A DNA stretch of 64,000 nt from Charina bottae (Eukaryota > Chordata > Lepidosauria > Squamata > Charinaidae): contig JALMGJ010000004.1 of assembly GCA_023362775.1 (NCBI GenBank), positions 81,272,798 through 81,336,797 of the forward strand, read 5' to 3'. The first letter of the stretch is position 1. Every line of letters starts with the position of its first letter. Of this stretch, positions 22,600-34,974 are shown piece by piece. The position numbers and the translations under genes were made by a program. Under the pieces are notes generated by a model. It searched no databases, was not told the origin of the DNA, and worked only from the letters and a program-made list of their open reading frames with translations.

Positions 22600-25583
22600 C
22601 TATGGCGCAAGCCATCCCCACGAAAAGCTATTACTCTTCCCATTCCAAGCGAGGTGGCAGAGCCAGGTCTTCAGTTGTTTTCGGAAGGTCAGGAGAGTGG
22701 GGGCTTGCCTCACCTCCAGGGGCAGAATGTTCCAGAGGGCGGGTACAACTGCAGAGAAGGTCCGCCTCTTGGACCCCGTCAAATGGAATTCTCTTACAGA
22801 CGGGGTCCGTAGCAAGCCCTCTCTGCATAACCGGGTGGGGCGGGTCGATGTTCTGGGGATGAGGCGGTCCCTTAGGTAACCTGGTCCCATGCCATGTAGG
22901 GCTTTAAAGGTGACAACCAACACCTTGAATTGGACCCGGAAGCAAACTGGTAACCAATGGAGCTCGCGCAACAGAGGTGTCACATGTGCCGATCTTGGGG
23001 CACCCATAACTGCGTGCGCAGCTGCATTCTGAACCAGTTGAAGCTTCCGGATACTCTTCAAGGGTAGCCCCATGTAGAGTGCATTGCAATAGTCTATATG
23101 GGAGATGACCAGGGCATGAGTGACTGTACGGAGGGCATCTCGGTCCAGGAAAGGGCGTAGCTGGCGCACAACTCAAAGTTGCACAAATGCCCTTCTGGCC
23201 ACGACTGCCACCTGCTCTTCGAGCAGGAGTCGTGAGTCCAGAAGGACCCCCAGGTTTCGCACTGTGTCTGAACGGGGTAGTGCCACCCCGTCCAGATCTA
23301 ATGATGACAACTCCCTGGATCTTGAGACGCCATCAATCCACAGCCACTCCGTCTTACCAGGGTTCAGCTGAAGCCTGTTGTTCCCCATCCAGGCCCCTAC
23401 AGCCTTCAGACACTGAGAAAGGGTAGCCACTGCATCACTTAACTCACCCGGGATGGAGATATATAATTGAGTATCATCAGCATATTGATGATACCTCATC
23501 CCGTGTTGGCAGATGATCTCACCCAGTGGTTTCATGTAGATATTAAATAGGAGAGGGGAGAGAACCGAACCCTGCGGCACACCACAAAGTAGGGGCCGAG
23601 GGTCGGACCTCTCATCTCCTATTACCACCGATTGGGATCAGTCTCGGAGAAAGGAGGTGAACCAGCGCAAAACTACGCCACCCACCCCCAGCTCCCCGAG
23701 CCGCCCCAAAAGGATACCATGGTCGATGGTATCAAAAGCCGCTGAGAGGTCAAGAAGAGCCAGGATGGATGCACTGCCTCTATCCCGCTCCCGCCAGAGA
23801 TCATCTGTAAGTGCGACCAATGCAGTTTCCACCCCATATCCCGGCCTGAACCCTGGCTGAAAGGGGTCTAGGTAATCCGTATCATCCAGAATCCTCTGGA
23901 GCTGCAATGCCACCACTTTCTCAACCACCTTCCCCAAAAAGGGGAGGTGGGAGACAGGACGAAAATTGTCCAGCACTGTAGGGTCCAGCGATGGCTTCTT
24001 GAGGAGGGGGTGCACCAGCACTTCCTTAAAAGCAGCCAGGAACACTCCCTCACTCAAGGATGCCAAAACCATCGCATGGACCCACCACACGTCACCTCCC
24101 TGGCTGCTTTTACCAGCCAGGAGGGGCATGGGTCAAGATGACATGTAGTGGCCCTTACAGTCTGGAGGATCCTGTCCACTTCCTTAGGCCCAACAGGATC
24201 AAACTGTTCCCAGATAACCAGGCACAGACGTTCCCTTGGCATCTCCCCAGACCATGCATCACGCTTGGAGTCCAGCTTAGAACGAATCCGAGCGATTTTA
24301 TCCATCAGATGCTCTGAAAATTCCTCCGCACGGCCCTGAAGGTGGGTCACTGGCCCCACCTTACCTAGGAGAGATTGAGTAATCCTGAACAGAGCCATTG
24401 GGCAGCATTCTGCGGATGCAATAAGAGCGGAGAAATATTGACGTTTCGCCACTCTTACCGCCACAAGGTAGGCCTTAACTGCGGCTCTAGGTTGTGTTCG
24501 GTCGGATTTGGTCTTTGTCTTTCTCCAGCGGCGCTCTAGGCATCTCTTAACCCTCTTCAGAACCCTCAATCCCTCCGTGAACCACGGGGAATATCGGGTC
24601 GGATGAGACAAGAGAGGCCGCATAGGCGCAATCTTGTCCAAGGCCCTGGCCGCTTCCTTGTTCCAGGCTGCAGCCAGGACCTCCGCTGGACCGTGCAGTA
24701 GAACCTCAGGTATAACCCCCAGCTCCCTTTGAAACCCTATCGGGTCCATTAGTCGCCGGGGGCGGACCAATCGAATAGGTCCAGCCTCCCTGCAGAGTGG
24801 GGCAGCATATGAGAATCTTAGGGCCACCAGGGCATGATCTGACCATGACAATGGGGAAAGATGTAACTCTCCCCCCAGATCACTTTGCCACTGCTCCGAC
24901 AAGAAAACCAAATCCAGAGTGAGGCCACTGTCTCGAGTTGGGTCCCGAATAATCTGGACCAGGCCCATGGCTGCCATGGTAGCCATGAACTCCCGAGCCG
25001 CCTCCGAGGCACGTCCCAGGGACGGCAGATTGAAATCCCCCAGAACCATAAGTCTGGGGAATTCCACCGCCAACCCCGAGACAGCCTCCAGCAGCTCAGG
25101 CAGGGAGGTTCCTACACAGCAGGGAGGCTGGTACAGCAGCAACACTCCCAACTGCTCTCGGGAACCCAACTTGAAAAACAGGGTCTCACATCCGGTTACT
25201 TGTGGAGCTGAGCCCCTGAAGGCCACTATAGACTCTCAGATGACAACTGCCACCCCTCCTCCCCTGCCCCGATGTCTCGGCTGGTGCCATGCCTGAAACC
25301 CGGCCGGGCAGATTTCTGAGAGGGCAACCCCTCCTCCAGGGCCCAGCCAGGTCTTGGTAATGCACGCCAGGTCGGCCCGCTCCTCCATGATCAAATCACT
25401 TATGAGGGGGCCCTTGTTATTACCCGACCTGGCGTTAAGCATCAACAGCCGGAAACCAGGGCACTCGAGGGTCTGCTGACCAGGGCCTAGGTTTGAATCC
25501 GGAGGGCCGGAACACACCACCGGTACCAAACACTGGGGGCGTCTTCCCCAATGATGGGCTGCCCCCGGTTCCCGCCGTAACAT
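22600..25583 (-). pseudogene. L2 ORF2 (APE endonuclease + RT), nearly complete
   Basis: Endonuclease: LNARSGNNK, then ACITKTWL (25236-25583), where the catalytic Glu of the usual TETWL is Lys. LMVLGDFNLPSL, DLVF and WSDHALVAL follow in 24054-25226. RT: RPVSHLPFLGKVVEKVV, FRPGYGVETALVAL and motif [17 protein letters not shown] (23638-24129); motif [17 protein letters not shown], motif C YHQYADDTQLYIS and NRLQLNPGKTEWLW (23173-23628). C-terminal domain: [16 protein letters not shown] and ALWNILPLEVRQAP (22600-23169). The breaks are three stops (near 25228, 23633 and 23170), each explainable as CGA Arg to TGA, and one single-base frameshift near 24085. Confidence 0.88.
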
Positions 25584-26457
25584 CCCCGACCCGTCACCAC
25601 CTCAATAGGACAACCCACTCCGTGGCCCCTAGAGATTCCAGGCCCAGTTGCCTCCACCACCGGACCTCCGAAGACCCTAGGTTGAAACAGGGGTCCCCTC
25701 TTTCATGCACACATCTTCCAGTACCCAATCAAACCCAAGGGGCAGTAGGACCACCAGTGCACCAGCGTTTGCTCTCGGCACTGGTAGGAACCAGCCACCC
25801 CCTAAACACTCATTCCTCACTCACTGAGCCCCCCCTCTGCCTCTCTCACTGGTTGAGGGGGGCTCCATCCACTCTTGCCCACCTCCTGTCTCTCACTCAG
25901 GGGCGGGCACTCTTATATACTAACATCCAACTCTGGTCTCCCTCAGGGTCTCTCACACCCAAGAGGAATACCACTCTCACACCAAGGGGACCCCAAATCT
26001 CTGCCACCTCTAGTTGATGGGAGAAAATGTGGTTATAATCTTAGGATTTACAGATGTTACAGATGTTAAAAACCATGAGGGCCCCCTCACCTTAGAGTTC
26101 CACCCCCTAATATCTGAGCTCATCGCTCACAGAGCTGATCTTATTACAAGGACCCGTAGTCTCCCCAAAGTCTGTAGTCCCCAAAGTCTATAGCCCACTC
26201 CAAGGCCTGTCGTAAACTTCCCCTAAGGGGATGTTAAGATTTATCATGACCACCAGGAGGAAGCCAGAGTCCAAAAGGCTTGCTAACACTCGTTGGGCTC
26301 ACCAAGGACTACAGGGGGTCCGCTGGAGTCTGCCAAAATCTAACAGGGTCCATAGCACAGTTATCAAACACGGAGTCCACTGTTGTTACTCAGGCTCTTC
26401 GCACTCCACCCAGGTCCATAGCAAGGTCCCCAAGAGCACGGAATCTGCTGCCGACTA

Positions 26458-26654
26458 CTACCGTCGTCTGCTACCGTCGTCTGCTACGTGGAGTTCGCTA
26501 CTCCATCGCCAAAGCTCACACTCTCCTCCTCCTCCAGGGAGGTCAGCCGACTTCCAGGTAATAAACGTCCACCAAAGGGGGTCCGCAGGAGGGCACACCA
26601 GGCTTAATAGTCCACCAAAGGGGGGTCCGCAGAAGGGCACACCAGGCTTAATAG
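26458..26654 (-). repeat. Direct repeats in the L2 5' UTR
   Basis: CTACCGTCGTCTG occurs twice in a row near 26458-26486, and a 43-44 bp unit starting GTCCACCAAAGGGG is present twice (26567-26609 and 26610-26654). Repeated 5' UTR units in LINEs often carry internal promoter activity; that role is inferred. Confidence 0.6.
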
Positions 26655-26920
26655 CGGCTGCTGCACTCCATTAATCTGCTGCTACTTCGCCGTTCCTTCC
26701 AGAGGATCCAGCCGTCTCCAACTCGACTAGCAGCTCAAAAAAAGCCGAAAACCCCACAAAACCCCACACAATTCTCTCCCCAAACCCCAAATAAATATAA
26801 TGGGGTGGAGAAAAAAGTGGAAAAGAATGGAAAAGAATGGAAAACAAGGGTTTTTGGGAGACCAGGATCCTCTCGTCCCGGAGCAGCAATTAGCGACTGC
26901 TCCCGGTCACCATCTTGGAT

Positions 26921-28929
26921 ATCAATTATTAACCTGATGCTCCAACATGTCATGTTACTACTTTTCTGTTACTTAGCTGTTTCCTTCCACAGGCCATGTG
27001 CTATATTTTCTCCATCCCTTTCTCCATTTGTTGCTACTTGTTCATCACCTCATTCTTACTTTTTTACCCATTGTCTGGACACATATCTTTCTCCTTAGCA
27101 TGCTGTCCACACTGCTAGTTAAGTTCTCTGAACAATACGCCATTGTTTAAAGAACACTTTGTTATAAATTTCATAAAGCTCAATATTTTTCCTTGTAGAA
27201 AGGGCATATAATTAATTTCAACTTTATTTTTTCTCCATAACCACTATTAACCTATATAATTTTTATTTAAAAATAATTTTAATCTAATGATATATTTATC
27301 ACTGGAAAACATTTTTCCAGCACAAGCATAGATTTTTACCTACATATATTTAGAATTGTCCCAAGTTTATTAAATATCATTTGGTAAGTATTTTGTGTGT
27401 TATTTTCTTTCTCTAATAAAAATAAATTGAAATCATTGACTTTTCTGGAAGAAAGTAATTGGGCTGTAATTAGGGACAGTATTGATTTGGACAAGGAAAT
27501 CACTATGTCAAAGATATGTAATAGGTTTTTTTCCCATACAAATGAAATTACAAACTATATTTCTTTACTTTCTGTGACAAAAAAGGGGAAGACACTTTGG
27601 TATGAGAGAGTAAGCATTTACTGTTTGAGGCAGAAAATGATGCACTTCTACATTATGAGCAAACCACAGGTACAATAGGTTTGGCTTATTGTTTATCACA
27701 ACTCTTTAAAAACAACCTTGAATACAAACCTTAACAAAATTATTAATCATAGACAATGATTTGGAACATAACTTTAATTTATATATTAAAATAATTAATT
27801 TAAAAAAAAATCAAATTCTCATTCATTCTGATGGGAAATTTAACTTATTACGTGTTTTGGTTGTTCTGGTAACCTAAAGGAAAGGAAGGAAAACTGAGGC
27901 AGGAGTTTTGTCATTGTTGTTCATGTTCTTCCTCATGAAAAAAGGTATACAGATGGTCAGGAGGTTGTTGGGAAGAAGATGTGGAGTGTGTGCAATCCAC
28001 TAAATTCACAGATGCATAACCGCTTACAAGCAGCCCATTTCATTAAAACAGAATTGTTGGTGTATCATCTGACTAATTAATTTAGATGCTTATTGATTCA
28101 CATTGTGTGTTCTATTCATTTCAGCAATTCTAGCTGCACCAGGTAAATACATTATATACTGCAACTCACTTCAAGAAGTATAAATTCCAAGTGATTAGCA
28201 ATGATACACTGGTAATGATTTAGCCTAGGATCTGCACATCTCAGAAATAATTAGAAAGTGTCTATCTAGAATATATCACAGCAGAATACAGGTGGCAAAA
28301 TGTATTCATTGTCAAAAATATCCTGCATATGAAGGATGGATGGATGGATGGATGGATGTTCAACATCAGTTTCCAATGCATAGAAGGCTATCTACCAAAG
28401 CACTTGTTTGATTTATGTACTCATTTGTCAAATAAGACCAAATGGGGAAATCTTCTTAAGAGTTCAGCATCTGTCAGGGATTTGTTATGTAGTAACATTG
28501 GCATACTTCGATTAACTGGAATCACAGAACATTTCTGTCTCCATGCTTTTACTGTCTTGTATTTACACGATTTTAAGGATTTAAAATGTTAATCATCATC
28601 ACAATCATGATATCACGGTTTACTGAAACAGGATATTTTCAACACTTTATTGGTTCTTCCAGTAGTCATGCAGCCTCAGTCCTGATTGCTTAGCTGAAGG
28701 TCCTAAGTCCTGTAACCATTTGTTGATAAGTGTCCAGGTATTCCAAAACTTGACACAATCCTTGTTGATCTGGGTGACAACAATGGATTTGCTGTTGTTC
28801 TTACCTTTGTTACTGGGAATAGACTCTTTTAGTCTGGCTCCTCCTTAGAAGCCTGAAATATATGATATGGTTATCCTGCAGCATAGTCCCCTAATTCTTT
28901 GGAGATACACAAGCACTTTAGCAAAACTA
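26921..28929. other. Gene-free AT-rich stretch
   Basis: No gene or clear element was recognised. A (GGAT)n microsatellite lies at 28333-28358. Confidence 0.5.
28333..28358. repeat. (GGAT)n microsatellite
   Basis: Six or more perfect GGAT units. Confidence 0.9.
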
Positions 28930-29170
28930 GGTAGGACTCCAAATGCAGACAGATAAGTTTTTAGCCCTTAATAAGCCATATATAACTGCAGTTATAAAAA
29001 AACAGGTATGGATAATTGAAATTGCAGGAGCTGGAGACGGAAAAGTCAAAGAGAAGGAACTAGGGGGAAAAAAAGGAAAATATAAAGACCTTCAAATACA
29101 GAATGAGCAAGTGTGGAAAAAGAAAGAATTAGTGGTGCCATTAGTGGTTGGTATGTGTGGTAAATTAAAT
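28930..29170 (+). pseudogene. R4/Dong-like LINE remnant (restriction-like endonuclease end)
   Basis: The frame opens with QTDKFLALNKPYITAV, then VWIIEIAGAGDGKVKEKE, KYKDLQIQ and VVPLVVGMCG. R2/R4-type LINEs end in a restriction-like endonuclease with the order NKPD, then (I/L)xE/DVAIPxD, then KYxDL and a VVPVVIGALG-like strand. Here the catalytic Asp of KPD is Tyr, so the enzyme would be dead even if expressed. The rest of the element is not visible upstream. A related LINE clade with the same endonuclease is the main alternative. Confidence 0.6.
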
Positions 29171-29459
29171 CATTTTAAAATCATAAAAATATATATTTCA
29201 TATTATTTTACAACTGGACCCATCAATTCTTGAGATATATACTTAATACTGATTTTAATGTCACTTTATATTACCTTAATTGGATTGTTCGTTTCCATTC
29301 AAGTGCTGCATCTTTTAAGGAAGCTAAAATTGCAGGTACTTCAGATGCTGCTAATGCATCTGCCCTTACTGTTGGGTTAACAAATGTTTCAATTATACAT
29401 ATTGCATATACAGCATTGCAAGTAGATCAAATTCAAAATTCAATCTCTCAAAATTGTTA

Positions 29460-30588
29460 AAGCAACCATAAAAATCAACTGATTTAAAGTATTAATCTTT
29501 GATTTAGCCCAAGCATTCCAACAGAACATCAATTTCAAATGCAAGTTTCTCTTGTGATTTGGGATCAAAATGTAACCTCTTCCTATTAATAAAAATATGC
29601 CTAGAAGCTTTCAAAGCAGGAAACAAAGATTCCAGATTAATATACCTGGACCCTAAAATTTGTCAATATTTCAAAGTTACATACAGTACATGCTTTCCAA
29701 ACGGCTCAAAGGGGAAAGTAATCGTAATAAATCTCATCCCAAAATAAATAAGTAAATAAATAAATATATCTTAAAATAAAAGTCCAATGATATAATTGAA
29801 AATCTGGTATTAAAAACCACCATCATCATAAAGTAGCAGCAATTTAGCCAAATATATTCTAAGGGCTTTAGCCTGCCATTCTTTTTCTAATTAACATATC
29901 TATCTGTGTAAAAAGTTGGATGAGAATTAACATTGAATTTCCTCTTAAAATATACATTAATTTCAATGATATGTTCATTCTGATAAAAGACTTACACAAA
30001 AACCATAATGACAGTTTTAACCATTCAATTATATCTACTGAAACTGCATCTATACATTGGACATATGGAAATTGTAATGTAGTGAACAAAAGTAGATGGA
30101 AACCTATACCATGTAACCAAATCCATAACACATTTCACAAATTAAATCTGAACTATACTAACGTTTATCTGCCACTATATACATAATATCAATTACCAGC
30201 AAGACATTGTCAGATGCTTCTCTATTTGTTATAAATCCAGATTGAGATGGGTGAATTATAGATTATATTACTTTCTGTAGCCTCCTGTTGCTTTTAATAT
30301 TTTAGCATCCACATTAAGCAGTGATATTGGTTTAATATTACTGTAATATAAGCCTCATAGAATACTGAAAGAAATATAGAAAGATTAAATGATTGATTAT
30401 AAACTTCTGACAATATAGATGCCAGTAGATCTATAAAATTCTATACCATTCAATGGGAAATCTATCTGGTCTGGGGGCTTTCGCCAGTTTATGAATCACA
30501 CTTTCTCTTATTATACCAACAGTTGTGTTTATTTATATCTTCTTGAGAAATCTCTTCCATTTCAATATAATTCAGAAAAGTAACAATT
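29460..30588 (-). pseudogene. L1 reverse-transcriptase relic
   Basis: Translating the minus strand gives KAPRPDRFPIEWYRIL near 30440-30500 (the L1 KAPGPDGFP block), then PISLLNVDAKILK near 30300-30335 and SQSGFITNREASDNVLL near 30200-30250. These are in the L1 order but with many stops and frameshifts. Further down similarity fades; the lower limit is approximate. The upper limit coincides with the insertion of L2 copy D. Confidence 0.65.
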
Positions 30589-31310
30589 TTATTTATTTAT
30601 TTGTCACATTTATATCCCACCCATCTCCCCCACAAAGAGGGACCCTGGGCGGTTGACAATAAAAACTTTAAAATCAATAAAAGCCACAAATAACAATAAT
30701 CAATAAAAATATCTAATACAGTCCGATCCAAGCAATGGTAGATCTTACTTATCCCATGGGCCGGTAAGGTTGGTCAAGGCAGATCTAAGAGGCCAGCCAA
30801 CCCCAAGACTGGCTGTTCCCCTCCCCTCCCCAAGCATGATGGCATAATCAGGTCTTTAGGTTTTTTCTAAAGTCCAGGAGAGAGGGGGCCGATCTTATTT
30901 CAGAGGGAAGAATATTCCAGAGGGTGGGTGCTACTGCAGAGAAGGCACGCCTCCTGGACCCCATCAGATGGAACTCTCTTACAGATGGGGCTCTTAGCAT
31001 GCCCTCTCTGCAGGACCAGGTGGGATGGGTTGATGTGACAGGGATGAGACGGTCCCTCAGGTAACCTGGTCCCATGCCATGTAGGGCTTTAACGGTGATA
31101 ACCAACGCCTCGAATTGAATCCGGAAGCAAACTGGCACCCAATGCAGCTCGCGGAACAAAGGTGTTATGTGTGCTGATCTTGAGGCACCTAAAATCGCCC
31201 GCGCGGCTGCATTCTGAACCAGCTGAAGCTTCTGGATGCTCTTCAAGGGTAGCCCCATGTAGTTACAATAGTCTATATGGAAGATGACCAGGGCGTGAGT
31301 GACTGTTCGA
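30589..31310 (-). mobile_element. L2-type LINE, copy D (3' end only)
   Basis: The 3' end has an AATAAATAAATAA tail and the CCGCCCAGGGTCCCTC 3' UTR. The C-terminal coding block (about 30848-31315) reads [36 protein letters not shown] and TLWNILPSEIRSAP in one open frame. It is 5'-truncated at about 31310. A 7-bp TSD AACAATT flanks it (30582-30588 and 31311-31317). Confidence 0.82.
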
Positions 31311-31317
31311 AACAATT

Positions 31318-31480
31318 CCCTGTTTTAGCAGTATACTTTCTACTAGATGTTGTAAGATTAATTCATGATTTATAATTGAGCATCAGGCCATAAAACCTGC
31401 CTGCTCCTCAGCCAATATTTGTTCTAAATTAACCCAATCTACAAGTTTGTTATAAAGATGTTTAGCGTGTGTGTGTGTGC
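31318..31480 (-). pseudogene. Unclassified non-LTR RT scrap
   Basis: The minus strand reads KHLYNKLVDWVNLEQ, then ILAEEQAGFMA and HELILQHLVES with one stop. EEQAGFRxGRST...LQHLVE is a fingers-region block of some LINE reverse transcriptases. It does not continue into the L1 relic on the other side of copy D, because the RT blocks are in the wrong order. Clade uncertain. Confidence 0.5.
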
Positions 31481-31511
31481 GTGCACACACACATATACAT
31501 ACATACATACA
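31467..31511. repeat. GT/CA and ACAT microsatellite
   Basis: GTGTGTGTGTGC, then CACACACACAT and ACATACATAC. Confidence 0.85.
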
Positions 31512-34360
31512 AAATAATAATTGTAGAATTTGATATTTATTTGTACCTCCAATTATGGCTTTGGTAAATAAAGGCTTCTGCATAATTCTCAACATGTGTA
31601 GTTTCGTTTACCAGTCTTAATTGTATGTGTGAGACATACAACTTTCCTTGCTAATGATAAAGAAAGTATCAGTCAGTTTTGATACATATCGCCAAGATGC
31701 CACAAAGCCCACTTTTACCCCAAGCTTGCTTCTGTAATTCTGTTCAAGATAGGATCTGTAATCTAATGATAACTTGCATCATGAATGGTTACTTGCATCA
31801 TGAATCCTACTCAGAAACAAATTGTTAGCCAATGTGGTGTTACAGTACAAAGCAGGGTGACTCAAATCTTAAGTCATTTGAGTCTTAATAAATGAATTAA
31901 TTAGTTCTGCAAAAATATGTAGAAATTCAAACCAATATTTATTCAGTATATCCTTTGGATATTGAACTTCAGCTCTTTCAGTCTTAGCTGGCATGGCCAA
32001 TAATGAGTGATAGTTGGAGTCTAATATTTGCTACCTCTGAGTTATAGAATACTTTAAAAAAACAAAGTCAAGTCCTTCTTTATAATGAATGTTTGTAGCC
32101 CTGTTGCATTTGGCTGCTACCAGTAATCTTAGCTCAGTTGTTCTCTTCTGAGATTGTGTGTTTTTCATTGAATCCTGACCCAAATACCTGTGGGCCCAGT
32201 TATATATGATGTTAATATCCCCTAAAAGAAAAAATGAAGGAAAAAATGAATTGTATAATTGGCTCTCAAATAAAATAAACAAGGAAACAAATGTTTCTTT
32301 TTATTATTATTATTATTTATACAAATTAGCTTAAGTGCAATAAAAGTTGAGTACTATTTTTTTCTTCTTGCATAATAATTAGATTGCAGTTTAATTTGCA
32401 TCATTTTGCAAGGCCTGCTCCTGGTCAGTTTTGGTCTGATTATCAGTAATATTTATTCTTTGAGCACAGTGGAAATGTATCCTTAGTTCAGTTATGTAGT
32501 ATCTAAGATGTGATCAGAATAGATATTAAGCCAAGTAATAAATGTTTTGGAGTATATGGCATTTTATTTTAAAAGGTAATCATTTGCTTTTCTTAAAGAG
32601 TATATCTAGTTTCTGGCGAGTATAGAATCTTGTGTTCCAGGATGAAGTACTGAAGTGAAGCTGTCATTCATACTGTACAGCTGTTACCATTATGTAGAGA
32701 CTAAACTTGCACACCTGTACTTAGACAATTTTCTTTTTTTTTAGACAATATGAAGATCCCATTAAAATGAAAAAGGATTCCCTGTGGGCTGGTTGCATAG
32801 TTTTTCTTCTTGTTTATGTGCCCTAGGGATGCATATTTAAACCTGAAAAATATTTATCCAGATGTGTAGTTATAATAAGAGGGTTATTGTATATTGTGGT
32901 TGACAATGAACCAGTCTCGGAATGATTTTTTCCCCCCAGTGGCTGGCTTTCAGGATCTTCTCAAAAACCATCTGTAAATACTATGGAGATTTATGTTCTT
33001 CATTTCTAAAAATCTGTGTTATGACCATATGTAGTTGTATGTAATACTGTTTGAAAATTTATTTTGTTTCCGCTTCCTGCCTCTTTGTTTTCTTCCTTAT
33101 GTGGAATTATAGTATGCGAACCACAATATACTTCTCTCTTGTCTTCAGTAGAATACCATGTATCTCCTTTACCCCTGATAAATTAGGGAGGATCTCTTCT
33201 GAGCCTCTTGCACTGCTCACTATCTAGCTGCGGACTATGCTGTCTTTTACCTGACCATTCCCTAGGTAGTGTCTCTGTGCCGAGTCTCCCAAGGTCATTC
33301 CCACATACCATTACCTTATTAGGGAATGAACATAAATCAGGTTTAAAACAAAAGGGAATTAAAGAACTACTTAATGGTTTACAATTATTTTTGTGAATTA
33401 TTACACTATTTTTTATAAAAATAATTAAACAATTTTTAGGTAAACTGCACGTGCCCAATGACTTCAGCTTAATATTTAGAAAAAGTGTTGAATGAAATGT
33501 AATTCTACATTATAAACTACTGAATATTTTGTAGGGATTTAAGTTTTAAACTGTGAGTATGGTAATACTACACATTTTTCCTTATGTGACTGGGTGTCAC
33601 ATGACCTATCATGCCAAAAGTTAATTTCATTTCCCCCTCCACATCAAGTTCTCCATCAACTGTTTCTTCATACAACAATTCCATAGAAGTTTCTTATCTA
33701 AAGAATAAACTCTGCTCCAATTCTTCTCATTTATGAAAACATCCTTTTGGTATCCTGATAATGATGCTTTACTTTGGCTTCTTGAGAACAGTCTCTTTTC
33801 CCCATAATTCACTGAATGGTTCAGCTAGTTTTCAGTACTGAAGAGTCAACCAGTGTTTGGCATTTATCTTCATTAGCTCTGCATTATTCATCTCCCCAAT
33901 TGTGTCCAGGAATCCAGTAATTCAACTGGAACTGTTTTAATTAACTGTCATGGTTGACTATCAGCATCGTAGCTGATAGCGAAAACTTAAATCCATGAAA
34001 ATCCTTTTGAAGTATTCAAACCATGTCATAAAACTATTCTCCTATAGGGGTCAATAGAGGTGTTTTTTTTTCTTTTTTAAAACCTTTATTAGCATATCAC
34101 CTGTTCTAAAGCCTCATACTCTATGTAGTAATCAAAAAATGCACAGTGTTTTACAGTTGATTTAAGAGGCAATTTAAGATGAAAAATCATCAGCATGGCA
34201 TTTGAATAAAATTATTTTGATATGGCAATTTGTCTTTAAATTCATATTTAGATTTTATTTTATATTTAAGTCACTTAAATAAAAGACGTTTCAAGAAAAT
34301 TAACTCACTTAATACTTCTTGAAGTTACATTCTTCAACTAAGCTGCACTGGGATACATCT
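31512..34360. other. Gene-free AT-rich stretch
   Basis: No gene was recognised. It includes a palindromic repeat relic at 31955-32037 and a short (TTA)n run at 32300-32320. Confidence 0.5.
31955..32037. mobile_element. Relic of a palindromic squamate MITE
   Basis: GAACTTCAGCTCTTTC, then TAGCTGGCATGGCCAATAATG and GATAGTTGGAGTCTAATATTTG resemble a common reptilian repeat in which GGACTACAACTCCCATCAT and its complement flank a TGGCCAATGG centre. It is degenerate and its class is unproven. Confidence 0.4.
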
Positions 34361-34640
34361 GGCAATGCCTTGCAGAATTGAATCTACCCACCCAGTTCCA
34401 TCATTGATAGAGGGCCTACAGAAAGTTCCTTCCCCTTGCATGGTTTGCAGGATGAGGGGAGATAACATGACTTCTCTGTAATAGCCCCCAACCTTCTGGA
34501 ACACTCTCCCAGAGAAGTAAGTATCACCTCCGCCTTGTTACAATTCTGTAAACAGGTTGAAGCTGTTTTATTTCAATGCACTTTTAATCTGCAAGTACCT
34601 ATTTTGGGTTTTATTTGGGTTTTGTCTTTGCTTTATGTGC
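34361..34640 (+). mobile_element. Old L2/CR1-group 3' end relic
   Basis: TCTGTAATAGCCCCCAACCT and CTGGAACACTCTCCCAGAGA correspond to the FSAIAPxLWNxLPxEV block at the C-terminus of L2 ORF2, followed by a degenerate KxxLKTWLF-like region. Strongly decayed. Confidence 0.45.
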
Positions 34641-34974
34641 TCATTTTTTGTTTTAGATACTGTTCTGAATTCAGGTGGTGGTGGTGATGATGACCACTGT
34701 AGATGATGATCACCACCGAAAAGTAAAATAAATTCAGGCAGTTGTAGAGCAATAGTTTGGAAGAAGCCACTTTAATGAATGATTCGGAAAATTGGAGGTG
34801 ATCCTGGCTTATAGTGTCACTACTTCGGAAAGGAACTAGTTACTTAGTTTTCCTCCTTTTTTTTTTCTTCCATAAAACAACTAGGACCAGTGCTACTGTT
34901 TGGTTTTTCACATGCCTTGTCATCCATAAAGGTAAAAACTGGTAAGTTTCTTGTAAAAGAAAAAGCTCCAGAAT

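Larger units (their letters stand above)
22407..26920 (-). mobile_element. L2-type LINE, copy C (near full length)
   Basis: The most complete L2 here, about 4.5 kb. The 3' end has an AATAAATAAATAAAG-type tail (22407-22430) and the CCGCCCAGAATCCCC 3' UTR. The coding region spans 22600-25583 and a GC-rich 5' UTR runs to about 26920, where the sense strand starts near CCAAGATGGTGACCGG, a plausible LINE 5' end. The 5' UTR contains short direct repeats. I see no ORF1. No TSD was found by eye. Fewer disruptions than the other copies suggest it is the youngest. Confidence 0.88.

Noticed and set aside
26231..26674. Plus-strand frame of 147 residues, Arg/Ser-rich
   Set aside because: It lies antisense in the GC-rich 5' UTR of L2 copy C and matches nothing; GC-rich UTRs readily give chance frames.
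34680..34725. Hairpin GGTGGTGAT ... ATCACCACC as a regulatory RNA
   Set aside because: It is a short imperfect palindrome within simple GGT/GAT repeats, with nothing around it to support a function.
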